From Kribbella pratensis (lineage in GTDB: Bacteria; Actinomycetota; Actinomycetes; Propionibacteriales; Kribbellaceae), in the NCBI RefSeq assembly GCF_004366075.1, contig NZ_SODU01000001.1, positions 2,749,134 to 2,813,133 on the forward strand: 64,000 bases of DNA, read 5' to 3'. The notes beneath the pieces are model-generated. The model had not been told where the DNA came from and ran no database searches. It saw only the letters and a program-made list of their open reading frames with translations. Below, piece by piece: positions 26,844 to 36,534 of this stretch. The translations under genes and the position numbers were made by a program. Numbering within the stretch: position 1 is the first letter of the stretch; every line of letters begins with the position of its first letter.

Positions 26844-27728
26844 TCATTCGAGCCCCGCCGCGATCGACTGCAGGTGCGCGATGCTCGCCCGTACGTCGGC
26901 CACGGGCCCGTCGTCCACCGGGCGCGCGCGCAGGATCGTGTCCTGTTCGAGGACGTACCACCCGTCGTACCCGGACTTCTCGAGCGTGCTGACGATCGTG
27001 GTGATGTCGATGTCGCCGGCACCCAACGGGCGGTACATCCCGGAGCGTACGGCGTCGGTGTACCCGACCTCGCCGGACTGGACCCGCGCGGCCCACGCGG
27101 CGTCGACGTCCTTCAGGTGGGTGTGGCGGATCCGAGCCGTGTGCTCGACCGCCAGCGCCACGGGGTCGACCCCGCCGATCAGCAGGTGACCGGTGTCGAG
27201 CGTGAGGCCGATCGACGACCCGTCGAGTACCTGCGAGACGTCGGCAGCGTTCTCGACCATCGTGCCGACATGCGGATGGACGGTCGCCAGCACGCCCCGG
27301 GAGGCCGCCAGCTCGGACAGCTTGTCCAGGTTGGCGAGCAAGGTGCTCCAACCAGCGGAGTCCAGCGCCGGGCGGTCGTCGTACCCGTCCTGGCCGGTGG
27401 CTGCGGCGAGGACGAGGGTCCCGGCGCCGGCCGCGACGAAGCCCTCGAGTGCGGCGGCAACCTCCGGCGCGGGATCGTGCGACGGGTCGTGCAGGACGAC
27501 CGGTACGAATCCGCCGACGGCCCGAAGTCCTACGTCTGCCAGGGTTTTGGCCTTGTCCGCCGGGTCGTCGGGCAGGAACCCGTCCGGGCCGAACTCGGTC
27601 GCCGCGAGCCCGACCGCGCGCATCTCGGCGAGCACCGTCGCGGCGTCGTACTGCCAGCCCCAGCCCGGCACCTCGCACACGCCCCACGAGATGGGAGCAC
27701 CGGCGATACGGGTAGCAATCTCTGTCAT
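26844..27728 (-). CDS. Sugar phosphate isomerase/epimerase-like protein of the inositol operon
   Basis: 294 residues of the xylose-isomerase-like TIM-barrel family: ISWGVCEVPGWGWQYDAA near the start, VHPHVGTMVE and LTLDTGHLLIGG as metal-site strands. This pattern is shared by IolE, IolH and IolI. With iolE assigned at 19931, this one is best regarded as an inosose isomerase or IolH-like protein. The start at 27728 follows the dehydrogenase stop by 14 bases. Confidence 0.82.
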   Translation of the reverse strand: MTEIATRIAGAPISWGVCEVPGWGWQYDAATVLAEMRAVGLAATEFGPDGFLPDDPADKAKTLADVGLRAVGGFVPVVLHDPSHDPAPEVAAALEGFVAAGAGTLVLAAATGQDGYDDRPALDSAGWSTLLANLDKLSELAASRGVLATVHPHVGTMVENAADVSQVLDGSSIGLTLDTGHLLIGGVDPVALAVEHTARIRHTHLKDVDAAWAARVQSGEVGYTDAVRSGMYRPLGAGDIDITTIVSTLEKSGYDGWYVLEQDTILRARPVDDGPVADVRASIAHLQSIAAGLE

Positions 27729-27742
27729 ATGAGCGGCTCTCC

Positions 27743-28729
27743 TCAGAGCGTGACGATGCGGTTCTCGTGGCGGGACAGTTCGCAGGCGTCGGCGATCCGG
27801 AACGCCGCGAGCGCGTCCCGGACCGTGCACGGCACCTCGCGGGTCCCAGCGACGACCTCGGTGAAAGCGGTCAGTTCAGCGACGTACGCGGGCTGGAAGC
27901 GGTCCATGAACGTCATGTGCGGCGGGCCCTCCGGGAAGCTGACGCCCGGCTCGGCAGATCGCAGCGCGGTGTGCGAGTCGAGGCCGACCGCGATGGAGCC
28001 GAGGCTGCCGTGCAATTCCATCCGTACGTCGTGCCCGGCGCCGTTGTACCGCGTCCCGCTGACTGCGACGAAGGTGCTGTCGTCCAACGTCAGCAACGCG
28101 GCGGCCGAATCCACGTCGCCGGACTCGGCGAAGAACGTCTCGCCGCGGTTCGCGCCCGTGGCGTAGACGCTGACGACCTCGCGACCGGTGACGTAGCGGA
28201 TGATGTCGAAGTCGTGCACGGTGCAGTCGCGGAAGAAGCCGCCGCTCTGCGGGATGTACTCGCGGTGCGGCGGGAAAGCGTCGTTCGTGTTCGCCCGGAT
28301 GTGGTGCACGAACCCGAGCTCGCCCGACTCCACGGCCGCCCGCGCCGCCTGGTACCCGGCGTCGAACCGGCGCTGGAAACCGATGTGTACCGGGACGCTC
28401 GCCGCCTCCACCAACGCCAGTACCCGCTCGGTCTCGGCCAGGTCGAGCGCGACCGGCTTCTCACAGAACGTCGGTACGCCGGCCGCGATCCCTGCCTCGA
28501 TCAACGAGGCGTGCGCGGATGTCGCCGCCGCGATGACGAAACCGTCCAGGCCGGACGCGAGCAGTGCCGGTACGTCGGGGACCGACGAGACGCCCAGCTC
28601 CTTCGCGACCGCCTGGGCCCGGGCGGGGTCCGCGTCGGCGACGACCACCTGATCCACCGCCGGCAACTCCTTCAGCGTCGCGGCGTGGAACGCCCCGATC
28701 CGCCCGACCCCGACCAACCCGATCCGCAT
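27743..28729 (-). CDS. Inositol dehydrogenase-like oxidoreductase, first gene of the operon
   Basis: 328 residues of the Gfo/Idh/MocA family: RIGLVGVGRIGAFHAATL, CEKPVALDLAETERVL, GFQRRFDAGYQAARAAVE and the active-site stretch RDCTVHDFDIIRYVTG with catalytic Asp/His positions seen in inositol 2-dehydrogenases. It is the first gene after the divergent GntR promoter and is probably the primary inositol dehydrogenase (IolG). I use the ATG at 28729 rather than 28762 because the conserved Rossmann strand begins there. Confidence 0.88.
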   Translation of the reverse strand: MRIGLVGVGRIGAFHAATLKELPAVDQVVVADADPARAQAVAKELGVSSVPDVPALLASGLDGFVIAAATSAHASLIEAGIAAGVPTFCEKPVALDLAETERVLALVEAASVPVHIGFQRRFDAGYQAARAAVESGELGFVHHIRANTNDAFPPHREYIPQSGGFFRDCTVHDFDIIRYVTGREVVSVYATGANRGETFFAESGDVDSAAALLTLDDSTFVAVSGTRYNGAGHDVRMELHGSLGSIAVGLDSHTALRSAEPGVSFPEGPPHMTFMDRFQPAYVAELTAFTEVVAGTREVPCTVRDALAAFRIADACELSRHENRIVTL

Positions 28730-28811
28730 CCGCGCGCCCCTCTCGTGAACGGCGCGCCACAACCCCTGTGGCGCGCTGGTTGCCGTCAGCTTTCCGGGCC
28801 GGTGCCAGGGG

Positions 28812-28862
28812 TGTCAATACTTTGTTAACACATTCTCACGTACGCACATGACCAGGTAGCAT
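28812..28862. promoter_or_regulatory. Divergent promoter/operator region of the inositol operon and gntR
   Basis: The 139-base gap between the two starts holds a perfect 8-base palindrome TGTTAACA (28823-28830), a likely GntR half-site pair. On the minus strand TTGACA lies at 28817-28812 as a possible -35 for the operon. On the plus strand TAGCAT (28857-28862) fits TAnnnT and sits 7 bases before the gntR ATG, implying a leaderless transcript. These are pattern matches only. Confidence 0.45.
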
Positions 28863-28868
28863 CCGCCT

Positions 28869-29606
28869 ATGAATGCGTTGCCGATCCAGCTCGATCGGAG
28901 CAGCCCGGTGCCGCTGTACCACCAGCTGGCCGAGCAACTCACTGCCGCCATCACGGACGGCCGGCTGCGTCCGGGCGACCCGTTCGAGAACGAGATCGGC
29001 ATGTCCGACCGGCTGAACCTGTCCCGCCCGACGGTCCGGCGGGCGATCTCCGAACTGGTCAACCAGGGCCTGCTGGTCCGCCGCCGCGGCATCGGCACCA
29101 CGGTCGCGAACCAGATGGTGCACCGCAAGGCCGAGCTGACCAGCCTGTACGACGACCTCGCCCGCGAGGGCCGGACGCCGCGGACCGAGGTGCTCGCGCT
29201 GGACTGCGCGGCGCAGGACGACCGCGCCGCCGCCGTACTCGAGGTCCCGCCCGGCACTCCACTGGTCGGGATCGTCCGGCTCCGGTACGCCGACGACCTG
29301 CCGCTCGCGATCATGCGCAACTGGCTGCCGCCGGCCCTCAACGACCTGACCCTGGACGAGCTCACGACCGACGGGCTGTACGCCGTCCTGCGGGCCCGCG
29401 GTATCCGGCCGACGGTCGCGCGGCAGCGGATCGGCGCCCGCAACGCGACCGCCGAGGAACGCCGTACCTTGCACATGTCGAAGGCGGAGCCGCTCATCAC
29501 CATGACCCGCTCCGCCTACGCCGCCGACGGCTCCCCCGTCGAGTACGGAAATCACTGCTACCGCGCCGACCAGTACTCCGTCGATGTAGTCGTCTCCGAA
29601 CGCTGA
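28869..29606 (+). CDS. GntR-family regulator of the inositol operon
   Basis: 245 residues: winged helix (NEIGMSDRLNLSRPTVRRAI, then SELVNQGLLVRRRGIGTTV) and UTRA domain (SLYDDLAREGRTP, IMRNWLPPAL, EYGNHCYRA). It is divergent from the 12-gene inositol operon and is probably its repressor, released by an inositol intermediate. It is similar along its length to the GntR at 9128. It is convergent with the glutamate dehydrogenase gene, only 8 bases between stops. Confidence 0.9.
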   Translation: MNALPIQLDRSSPVPLYHQLAEQLTAAITDGRLRPGDPFENEIGMSDRLNLSRPTVRRAISELVNQGLLVRRRGIGTTVANQMVHRKAELTSLYDDLAREGRTPRTEVLALDCAAQDDRAAAVLEVPPGTPLVGIVRLRYADDLPLAIMRNWLPPALNDLTLDELTTDGLYAVLRARGIRPTVARQRIGARNATAEERRTLHMSKAEPLITMTRSAYAADGSPVEYGNHCYRADQYSVDVVVSER

Positions 29607-29614
29607 GACGCGGA

Positions 29615-32600
29615 CTAGGCCTGGTTGGCGATCAACGTCCGGACCAGGCGGAGGCCTACAGACAGGTGGGCCAGTTCAGGGCCTTCGGTTTCGACGATCT
29701 CCTCCAGCATGGTGGCGGCTCGGGCCAGCGCCGTCGCGTTCTGGTCCTGCCAGGTGGCGACGCGCTCCTCGGGGTCGGCCGCCGGATCGGTGGTGGCGAG
29801 GACCTGACGGGTGAGGCGGGCGTGCACGGCGTGCAGGTCGTCGCGCAGGGCGGCGCGGGCCATGGTCTGCCAGCGGTCGGTGCGCGGCAGGCCGATGATC
29901 CGCTCCAGGAAGCGGCCCAGCTGCAGCCGCTCGCCGAGGGCGAAGTGGACCTTGGCGACCTCGAAGATGTCGATGTCCTCGCGCGACGCGGTCTCCACGA
30001 TCCCGAGCCCGCCGTACGCCGGCGGCAGCACCGCGATCCGGGTCGCGAAGTCCTCCGAGACTCCCTTCCGCACCAGCGCTTCCCGGCGCTGCTCGAACAG
30101 CGCCAGCTCGCGACCGCGCAGTACGTCGGGCAACGCCGCCGTCAGCTTCGCGATCCCCGGTCCGAAGAACTCGATGAGCTCCTCGATGTCGACCGGAGGC
30201 CGCCGGGTGCTGACGAGCCAGCGCGTCGCGCGCTCGACCAGCGTCCGCGTTTCGAGCCGCATGTGCGTCTGCGTCTCGGCGTCGACCACGTTGTCGAGCT
30301 CGGCGTTGCTCGACAGCAGTTCGGGCTGCGCGAAGATCCGCGACGCGGCCAGGTTCGCCCGGACCACGTCCTCGACCGTCCCGCCGGTCTCCAGCGAGAG
30401 CCGGTGGTACGCCGTGATGCCCGACGTGTTGATGAACTCGTTGACCACCTGTGTCGTGATGATCTCGCGGCGCAGCTGGTGACTCTGGATCTGGTCGGTG
30501 AACCGCTCCTGGATCGCCTTCGGGAAGTAGCTGGCGAGCTTGTGCGCCAGGTACGGGTCGTCCGGCAGCGACGTCTTCAGCAGCTCGGCGTCGAGGACGA
30601 TCTTGGTGTACGCGATCAGCACCGACAGCTCGGGCGACGTCAGCCCACGCCCCTCGGCCTTGCGCTTCTTGAACTCGGTGATGCTCGGCAGGAACTCCAG
30701 CTGCCGGTCCAGCAGCCCTTCCTTCTCGAGCCGCCGGACCCAGTCCTGGTGGACGTGCATCAGCGCCGGCGCCTGCGCGGCCGCGTTCGCCAGCGCGATG
30801 TTCTGCCGGTAGTTGCTCTTCAGCACCAGCGCCCCGACCTCGTCGGTCATCGACGCGATGATGTCGTTGCGCTGCTTCTCGGTCAGGTCACCGTCCGCGA
30901 CCACCGTGTCCAGCAGGATCTTGATGTTCACCTCGTGGTCGGAGGTGTCCACACCGGCCACGTTGTCGATGAAGTCGGTGTTGATCCGGCCGCCGGCCGC
31001 GGCGTACTCGATCCGGCCGAGCTGGGTGAAGCCGAGGTTGCCGCCCTCGCCGACCGCGCGGGCGCGCAGCTCGGACCCGTTGATCCGGATCGTGTCGTTC
31101 GCCTTGTCGCCGACGTCCGCGTTCGACTCGGCGGACGATTTCACGTAGGTGCCGATGCCGCCGTTCCAGAACAGGTCGACCGGCGCCTTCAGGATCGCGT
31201 TCATCAGCTCGCCCGGCGTCAGCGTCGCCGGACTGCCTTCGAGACCGAGGGCCTCGCGGACCTCGGCGGAGATCGGGATCGCCTTGTCGGTCCGCGGGAA
31301 CACGCCGCCGCCGGCGGAGATCAGGGACCTGTCGTAGTCCGCCCACGACGACCGCGGCAGCTCGAACAGCCGCCGCCGTTCCGCGAACGACGAGGCCGCG
31401 TCGGGCGTCGGGTCGAGGAAGATGTGCCGGTGGTCGAACGCGGCGACCAGCCGGATGTGCTCGGACAGCAGCATCCCGTTGCCGAACACGTCACCGGACA
31501 TGTCGCCGACGCCGACGACCGTGAAGTCCTCGCTCTGGCAGTCGTGCCCCATCTCGCGGAAGTGCCGCTTGACCGACTCCCACGCACCGCGGGCGGTGAT
31601 GCCCATCGCCTTGTGGTCGTACCCGACCGAGCCGCCGGACGCGAACGCGTCGCCGAGCCAGAACCCGTACTCCTTGGCGACACCGTTCGCGATGTCCGAG
31701 AACGTCGCCGTACCCTTGTCCGCGGCAACGACCAGGTACGCGTCGTCACCGTCGTACCGGACCACGTCGCGCGGCGGAACGATGTCCCCGGCAACGATGT
31801 TGTCGGTGATGTCGAGCAGCCCGGAGATGAAGGTCTTGTACGACGCGATGCCTTCGGCCAGCCAGGCGTCCCGATCCGCGGCCGGGTCGGGCAGCTGCTT
31901 GGCGTAGAACCCGCCCTTCGCGCCGACCGGCACGATCACCGAGTTCTTCACCATCTGCGCCTTCACCAGGCCGAGCACCTCGGTGCGGAAGTCCTCCCGC
32001 CGGTCCGACCAGCGCAGACCGCCGCGCGCGACCGCGCCGAACCGCAGGTGCACACCTTCGACCCGCGGCGAGTACACGAAGATCTCGTACTTCGGCCGCG
32101 GCTGCGGCAGGTCCGGGATCGCCTTCGGCTCCAGCTTCAGCGAGATGTACGACCGCGGCTTCCCGTCGGCGCCCGGCTGGAAGTAGTTCGTCCGCAGCGT
32201 CGCCTTCATGACGGTCAGGTACGAGCGCAGGATGCGGTCCTCGTCCAGGCTCTGCACCGTGTCCAGCGCGGCCAGGATCTCCTTCTCCAGCTGGTCCGTG
32301 CGCATGGTCCGGTCCGGGTCGTCGGCCGGTCCGCGCGCGGGGTCGAAGCTGGTCTCGAACAGCTGCACCAGCAGGTTCGCGACGTCCACGTGGTTCAGGA
32401 AGGTGTTCTCGATGTAGTCCTGGCTGAACGGCGTACCGCCCTGGCGGATGTAGCGCTGGTACGCGCGCAGAATCGACACCTGCCGCCAGCTGAGGCTGCC
32501 GCGCAGCACCAGCGCGTTGAGCTTGTCCGACTCGGCCCGACCCTCCCAGACCGCCTGGAACGTGTCGGAGAACAGGGTGCGCAGTTCCTCGCGCTCTTCG

Positions 32601-34477
32601 GTGTCCTCCGGTGCCCGCAGGCCGAAGTCGTAGATGTAGGCCATCGTGCCGTCGTCGCAGCGGATCTCGTACGGGCGCTCGTCGACGACCTCCACGCCCA
32701 TCGCGCTCAGGTGGGGCAGCACCTGCGACAGCGACAGCGACGACCCGGTGCGGTACACCTTGAAGCGCCGTTCGCCCTCCCACTCCTCGTCGAGCGGGGT
32801 GTAGAGCGACATGGCCAGCCCGTTGTCGGACGACAGCCCTTCGAGGACGTGTACGTCGTTGACCGCGACGCGCGCGTCGAAGTCCTCCTTGTACGCCTCC
32901 GGGAACGCGTTGGCGTACCGGCGCGACAGCTTGGTGACCGCGCCGTCGCCGCCCTTCGCGTGCAGCGCGGCGTTGAAGTCGTCCTGCCAGGCTCTGGTCG
33001 CCTCGATCACCTGCTGCTCGAGCAGCTCGGAGTCGTACTCGCCGACCGTCCGGCCCTGCTTCATCCGCACCACGAAGTGCACGCGGGCCAGCACGGACTC
33101 GGTGACGTACGCGGCGTACGTGACGGTCTCGGCGCCGATCGCGTCCTTCAGGATCTGTTGCATCTTCAGCCGGACCGCGGTGGTGTAGCGGTCACGTGGC
33201 AGGTACACCAGGCAGGACAGGTACCGGTTGTAGACGTCACGCCGTACGAAAAGCTTGACCGCACGCCGCTCCTGCAGGTGCAGCACTGACTGCACGATCG
33301 GCAGCAGGTCCTCCACAGGTGCCTGCAGCAGCTCGTCGCGCGGGTAGGTCTCCAGCACGTCGAGCAGGCCCTTGCCGCTGTGGCTGTTCGGGTCGAAGCC
33401 GGTCAGACGGAACAGCTCCAGCGCCTTGCGGCGCAGCACCGGCACCTGCATGACGCTCTCGGTGTACGCCGTCGACGACAGCAGACCGATGAACCGGCAC
33501 TCGCTTACCGGGTTACCGCTCTCGTCGAACTGCTTGATACCGACGTAGTCCAGGAAGGTCGATCTGTGCACCGTCGAGCGGGAGTTCGCCTTGGTGAGGA
33601 TCAGCAGCTTCCGCTCCTGCGCCTTGGCGCTCACCTCCGGCGGCAGCTTGCCGGAACCCGGCTTCGGATCCGGCCGGAGGATGCCCAGGCCGGTGCCTGC
33701 GCGACCGCGCAGGATGCCCTGCTCGCCCTCCATGGTGAAGTCGTACTCGCGGTAGCCCAGGAAGGTGAAGTGCTCGTCGGCCAGCCACTCCAGCAGCTCG
33801 CGGGCCTCCTCCACCTCGCTCTCGGAGACCGGCAACTCGGCGGCGTTCAGGCCGGCGGCGATGGTGACGGCCTTCTCGTGCATCTTCGGCCAGTCCTCGA
33901 CCGCCTCGCGGACGTCGTTCAGCACCTTCTGCAGGTCCTGCTCGAGTGCGCGGTGCTCGGCGACGTCCGCGATCCGCTCGATCTCCAGGTGCATCCAGCT
34001 CTCGCGGACCAGGTCGTGCCCGTCCGCGCTCGCGCTGTCGTCGAGGACCTCCCGCAAGGTGCCGGCGACATCGCGGCGCACCACGAACGTCGGGTGGACC
34101 AGCAACTGGAGCTCGAGGTTGCGTTCGGTGATCGCCATCGAGGCGCTGTCCACCAGGAACGGCATGTCGTCGCTGACGATCTCGACCACGGTCCGCCCGC
34201 TCGCGGACCAGCCGTGGTCCTCGATCGTCGGCGTGAAGACGTGCACCTTCGCCGTCCCCTGCGGGCGGGACATCGCAGACTTGTAGTGGTGCCGCGCGGC
34301 GCCCAGGCAGTCGTTCGGCTGGCGCTCGGCGACGTCCTCGGCGGCGACGTGCCGGTAGTACTGCTCGAGGAACGTCTTCAGCTTGCCCGGGTCGGCCGAC
34401 TTGTCGTGACCGTGTGTTCCCGCGGCCACCGCCTTGGCGAGCACATCCGCCTTCTGGACGTCCAGCTTGCTCTGCAT
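29615..34477 (-). CDS. Large NAD-specific glutamate dehydrogenase (180-kDa class)
   Basis: 1620 residues, the size of the GDH-180 family, which converts glutamate to 2-oxoglutarate plus ammonia with NAD. A long N-terminal regulatory region with ACT-like stretches (VVEIVSDDMPFLVDSASMAI) precedes the catalytic domain: GVHLRFGAVARGGLRWSDR, then EVLGLVKAQMVKNSVIVPVG with the active-site lysines, GDMSGDVFGNGML and WNGGIGTYVKSS. Start is the ATG at 34477 after GTGGGGA. It is monocistronic, with a 115-base gap to the next gene. The long open frames antisense to it are GC-codon shadows. Confidence 0.95.
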   Translation of the reverse strand: MQSKLDVQKADVLAKAVAAGTHGHDKSADPGKLKTFLEQYYRHVAAEDVAERQPNDCLGAARHHYKSAMSRPQGTAKVHVFTPTIEDHGWSASGRTVVEIVSDDMPFLVDSASMAITERNLELQLLVHPTFVVRRDVAGTLREVLDDSASADGHDLVRESWMHLEIERIADVAEHRALEQDLQKVLNDVREAVEDWPKMHEKAVTIAAGLNAAELPVSESEVEEARELLEWLADEHFTFLGYREYDFTMEGEQGILRGRAGTGLGILRPDPKPGSGKLPPEVSAKAQERKLLILTKANSRSTVHRSTFLDYVGIKQFDESGNPVSECRFIGLLSSTAYTESVMQVPVLRRKALELFRLTGFDPNSHSGKGLLDVLETYPRDELLQAPVEDLLPIVQSVLHLQERRAVKLFVRRDVYNRYLSCLVYLPRDRYTTAVRLKMQQILKDAIGAETVTYAAYVTESVLARVHFVVRMKQGRTVGEYDSELLEQQVIEATRAWQDDFNAALHAKGGDGAVTKLSRRYANAFPEAYKEDFDARVAVNDVHVLEGLSSDNGLAMSLYTPLDEEWEGERRFKVYRTGSSLSLSQVLPHLSAMGVEVVDERPYEIRCDDGTMAYIYDFGLRAPEDTEEREELRTLFSDTFQAVWEGRAESDKLNALVLRGSLSWRQVSILRAYQRYIRQGGTPFSQDYIENTFLNHVDVANLLVQLFETSFDPARGPADDPDRTMRTDQLEKEILAALDTVQSLDEDRILRSYLTVMKATLRTNYFQPGADGKPRSYISLKLEPKAIPDLPQPRPKYEIFVYSPRVEGVHLRFGAVARGGLRWSDRREDFRTEVLGLVKAQMVKNSVIVPVGAKGGFYAKQLPDPAADRDAWLAEGIASYKTFISGLLDITDNIVAGDIVPPRDVVRYDGDDAYLVVAADKGTATFSDIANGVAKEYGFWLGDAFASGGSVGYDHKAMGITARGAWESVKRHFREMGHDCQSEDFTVVGVGDMSGDVFGNGMLLSEHIRLVAAFDHRHIFLDPTPDAASSFAERRRLFELPRSSWADYDRSLISAGGGVFPRTDKAIPISAEVREALGLEGSPATLTPGELMNAILKAPVDLFWNGGIGTYVKSSAESNADVGDKANDTIRINGSELRARAVGEGGNLGFTQLGRIEYAAAGGRINTDFIDNVAGVDTSDHEVNIKILLDTVVADGDLTEKQRNDIIASMTDEVGALVLKSNYRQNIALANAAAQAPALMHVHQDWVRRLEKEGLLDRQLEFLPSITEFKKRKAEGRGLTSPELSVLIAYTKIVLDAELLKTSLPDDPYLAHKLASYFPKAIQERFTDQIQSHQLRREIITTQVVNEFINTSGITAYHRLSLETGGTVEDVVRANLAASRIFAQPELLSSNAELDNVVDAETQTHMRLETRTLVERATRWLVSTRRPPVDIEELIEFFGPGIAKLTAALPDVLRGRELALFEQRREALVRKGVSEDFATRIAVLPPAYGGLGIVETASREDIDIFEVAKVHFALGERLQLGRFLERIIGLPRTDRWQTMARAALRDDLHAVHARLTRQVLATTDPAADPEERVATWQDQNATALARAATMLEEIVETEGPELAHLSVGLRLVRTLIANQA

Positions 34478-34592
34478 TCCCCACCGTCTCCACACGTGAC
34501 TTCGGCGTCGCTCGCGCCGGACCGCACCACGTTGTGCGGTCACTCAGAGATTAGTCCACCTTTGTCACTGGTGTGGTGTTGGGACGGGCCTG

Positions 34593-34790
34593 TCATCGAC
34601 TGGTGAGGCGTAGTGCGAGGGCCGGGCAGGCGAGGATTGCGCGGCGCGCGTCCGGGAGCTCACCGGTGGTGATTTCGCGGCCGCGGAGGACGGGGAATCC
34701 CCACTCGTCGAGGACGATGTCATCAGGCATCAGACCTGCGCAAAGGCCGTGCCCGTCGCACCTGGTCCAGTCGATCTCCACCTTGTTCAT
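34593..34790 (-). CDS. Ferredoxin
   Basis: 65 residues. The motif RCDGHGLCAGLMPD with a late ILACPALAL gives three or four ligands (C-x5-C...CP), typical of the small [3Fe-4S]-type actinobacterial ferredoxins. Its ATG overlaps the stop of the NuoF-like gene (ATGA), so it is the probable electron partner of that flavoprotein or of the ferric-reductase-like protein. Confidence 0.88.
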   Translation of the reverse strand: MNKVEIDWTRCDGHGLCAGLMPDDIVLDEWGFPVLRGREITTGELPDARRAILACPALALRLTSR

Positions 34791-35986
34791 CGGGTACCTC
34801 CAGGGACGGGCAGAACTCCGAGAGCCGGCCGGCCGCAGCCCTGACCGGACAGGTGACGCCGTACGTCGTCGTCGAACACTTCGAGCGCCGATGTGAGGAA
34901 CCTCGCAGCCCCGTCCGGGTGCGCGCAGGCGCCCCTGCCCGGAATCAGACCGAGGTGCCGCTGGGCGTCGTACCAGCCCTGCCGGTCGCCGATGGTCAGC
35001 CGGGCGAAGTCGTCGACGAGCGCCGCGAGGCCGAAGACGCAGGGGCCGCACTGGCCGGCCGACTGACTCCTCAGCCACTCAGCGACCCTGGTGACCTCAC
35101 CGAGCGGACAGGTGGCGGAGCCGAGCGCCAGGATGATGCCGGCGGAGACCTCTGGTCGCTGCAGCGTCACGCCGTCGGTCCGCGGCAGCCAGCGGCCGTG
35201 GTACCCACCCAGCAGGACAGGTCCCGGTTCTGCGCCGGCGTACTGCAGGACGGTGTCCAGCAGGACACCGGTCGGTGTCTCGATCACACCGGGTCGTTGG
35301 ACCGCCCCGTCGATCGTCAGCAGCTGCGTACCCGGCTCCCTGATCAGACCGGTGCTGCTGAACCCGCGGGACCCGAGCCGCGCGAGTACGGCGAGCTGGG
35401 CGAACGTCTCCACGTTCGACAGGAACGTCGGCCGCCTGTGAACCCCAGACCGCGTCGGGAGCACGCGTCGACCCGGTGGGACTGCGGCACGCCCTTCGAG
35501 CGCGCTCAGCAGTGCACGGGCCTCACCTGCGACGAACCGACCCGGGGTGTCACGCACCTCGATCGCCAGGTGGTCGTCCCGCTCCATCAATGCCTCTCGG
35601 AGGGACGTGGCCGCGGCCGTGTCGTGTACGCCGATCAGCACGTGCGGCGCGCGCAGTGCGTGCGCGAGACCGACTGCGCCGTCCAGAACGAGGTGTGGCG
35701 ATCGGGTGAGCAGCAGACGGTCCTTCCGGCTCACGGGCTCGCTCTCCGAGCCGTTGACCACCACGGCCTCCACACCGCGAGCTGGGAGGTCCTGCAGCTT
35801 CAGTGCGACCGGAAACGCCGCACCACCACGCCCCCTGAGTCCTACGGCTTCGCAGAGCTGCACGTAGTCCTCACGGGTCAGCTGGGGTAGCGGACCATAC
35901 GTCGACAGATGGTGGTGGAGGTCCTGGTCGAGTCCAGCCAGCAGTCTGGCCTCACCGATGACTCTGGTGTCATCCATTGTGATCAT
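34787..35986 (-). CDS. NuoF-like NADH-binding flavo-iron-sulfur protein
   Basis: 399 residues resembling the 51-kDa subunit of complex I. The FMN/NADH-site region is GLRGRGGAAFPVALKLQ, followed by VVNGSESEPVSRKDRLLL. The cluster-binding region reads SAGQCGPCVFG with a late GRGAC. Compared with NuoF (SCGxCxPC), the first Cys is Ala, so the [4Fe-4S] ligand set is incomplete or altered. It is not in a complex I operon; its neighbours suggest it feeds electrons from NADH to a membrane redox protein. An ATG 9 bases further in is an alternative start. Confidence 0.85.
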   Translation of the reverse strand: MITMDDTRVIGEARLLAGLDQDLHHHLSTYGPLPQLTREDYVQLCEAVGLRGRGGAAFPVALKLQDLPARGVEAVVVNGSESEPVSRKDRLLLTRSPHLVLDGAVGLAHALRAPHVLIGVHDTAAATSLREALMERDDHLAIEVRDTPGRFVAGEARALLSALEGRAAVPPGRRVLPTRSGVHRRPTFLSNVETFAQLAVLARLGSRGFSSTGLIREPGTQLLTIDGAVQRPGVIETPTGVLLDTVLQYAGAEPGPVLLGGYHGRWLPRTDGVTLQRPEVSAGIILALGSATCPLGEVTRVAEWLRSQSAGQCGPCVFGLAALVDDFARLTIGDRQGWYDAQRHLGLIPGRGACAHPDGAARFLTSALEVFDDDVRRHLSGQGCGRPALGVLPVPGGTR

Positions 35987-36534
35987 TGGGTTCTCCAGGA
36001 ACGGGTGGGTTTAGCGGCCGGGTTGAGCCGGTACGCCCCGGCAGTGGCCACAGCGGCCAGGCAGCCGAGCGTGATGCCGAGCATCCACGGCGTACTGCGA
36101 TCGGTACCTGCCAGCAATGCGTGGCCAATGGACAGCAGCCACCCCACCGACCCAGCGATGTGCAGCTTGCGCCAGTGCCTCGTGAACGTTGCGGACGCGG
36201 CCAACCGACCACGGGCTGCTCCGACGAGAGACGCCAGTACCAGGCTGTAGAGAGCGAGCGCACCAACAACCATGGCGAACGGCCGGTAGCCGGCACCGAA
36301 CGGCCACACCAGAACGGTCGGACTGATATCCACGTAGCTGTCGGCGATCACGGCAACCACGTGTGTCGCCAGCAGGACCAGGCCGGTCACAGCTGCCGAG
36401 CGGTGCACGTACTGGAGCCAGAACCTCCGCTCCGGTCGACGTACGCCGGGCATAACCATCCCGAGTACGGCGGACAGCGTGAACATGATCATCGTGACCA
36501 CGCCGGCCGCACGGGCCAGGTACCACAGGGTCAT
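35983..36534 (-). CDS. Ferric-reductase-like transmembrane protein
   Basis: 183 residues with five or six hydrophobic helices and His residues within them (YVHRSAAVTGLVLLATHVV, WRKLHIAGSVGWLLSIGHAL), the b-type haem ligands of ferric reductase-like/MsrQ-type domains. It would carry electrons across the membrane. Start is the ATG at 36534, overlapping the apbE stop (TGATG). Confidence 0.85.
   Translation of the reverse strand: MTLWYLARAAGVVTMIMFTLSAVLGMVMPGVRRPERRFWLQYVHRSAAVTGLVLLATHVVAVIADSYVDISPTVLVWPFGAGYRPFAMVVGALALYSLVLASLVGAARGRLAASATFTRHWRKLHIAGSVGWLLSIGHALLAGTDRSTPWMLGITLGCLAAVATAGAYRLNPAAKPTRSWRTQ

Noticed and set aside
29666..33289. A 1,207-codon open frame antisense to the glutamate dehydrogenase gene
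   Set aside because: It is the expected shadow of a high-GC gene: Arg/Val/Gly/Asp-rich, no motifs, no ribosome site, and the sense strand has a complete conserved enzyme.
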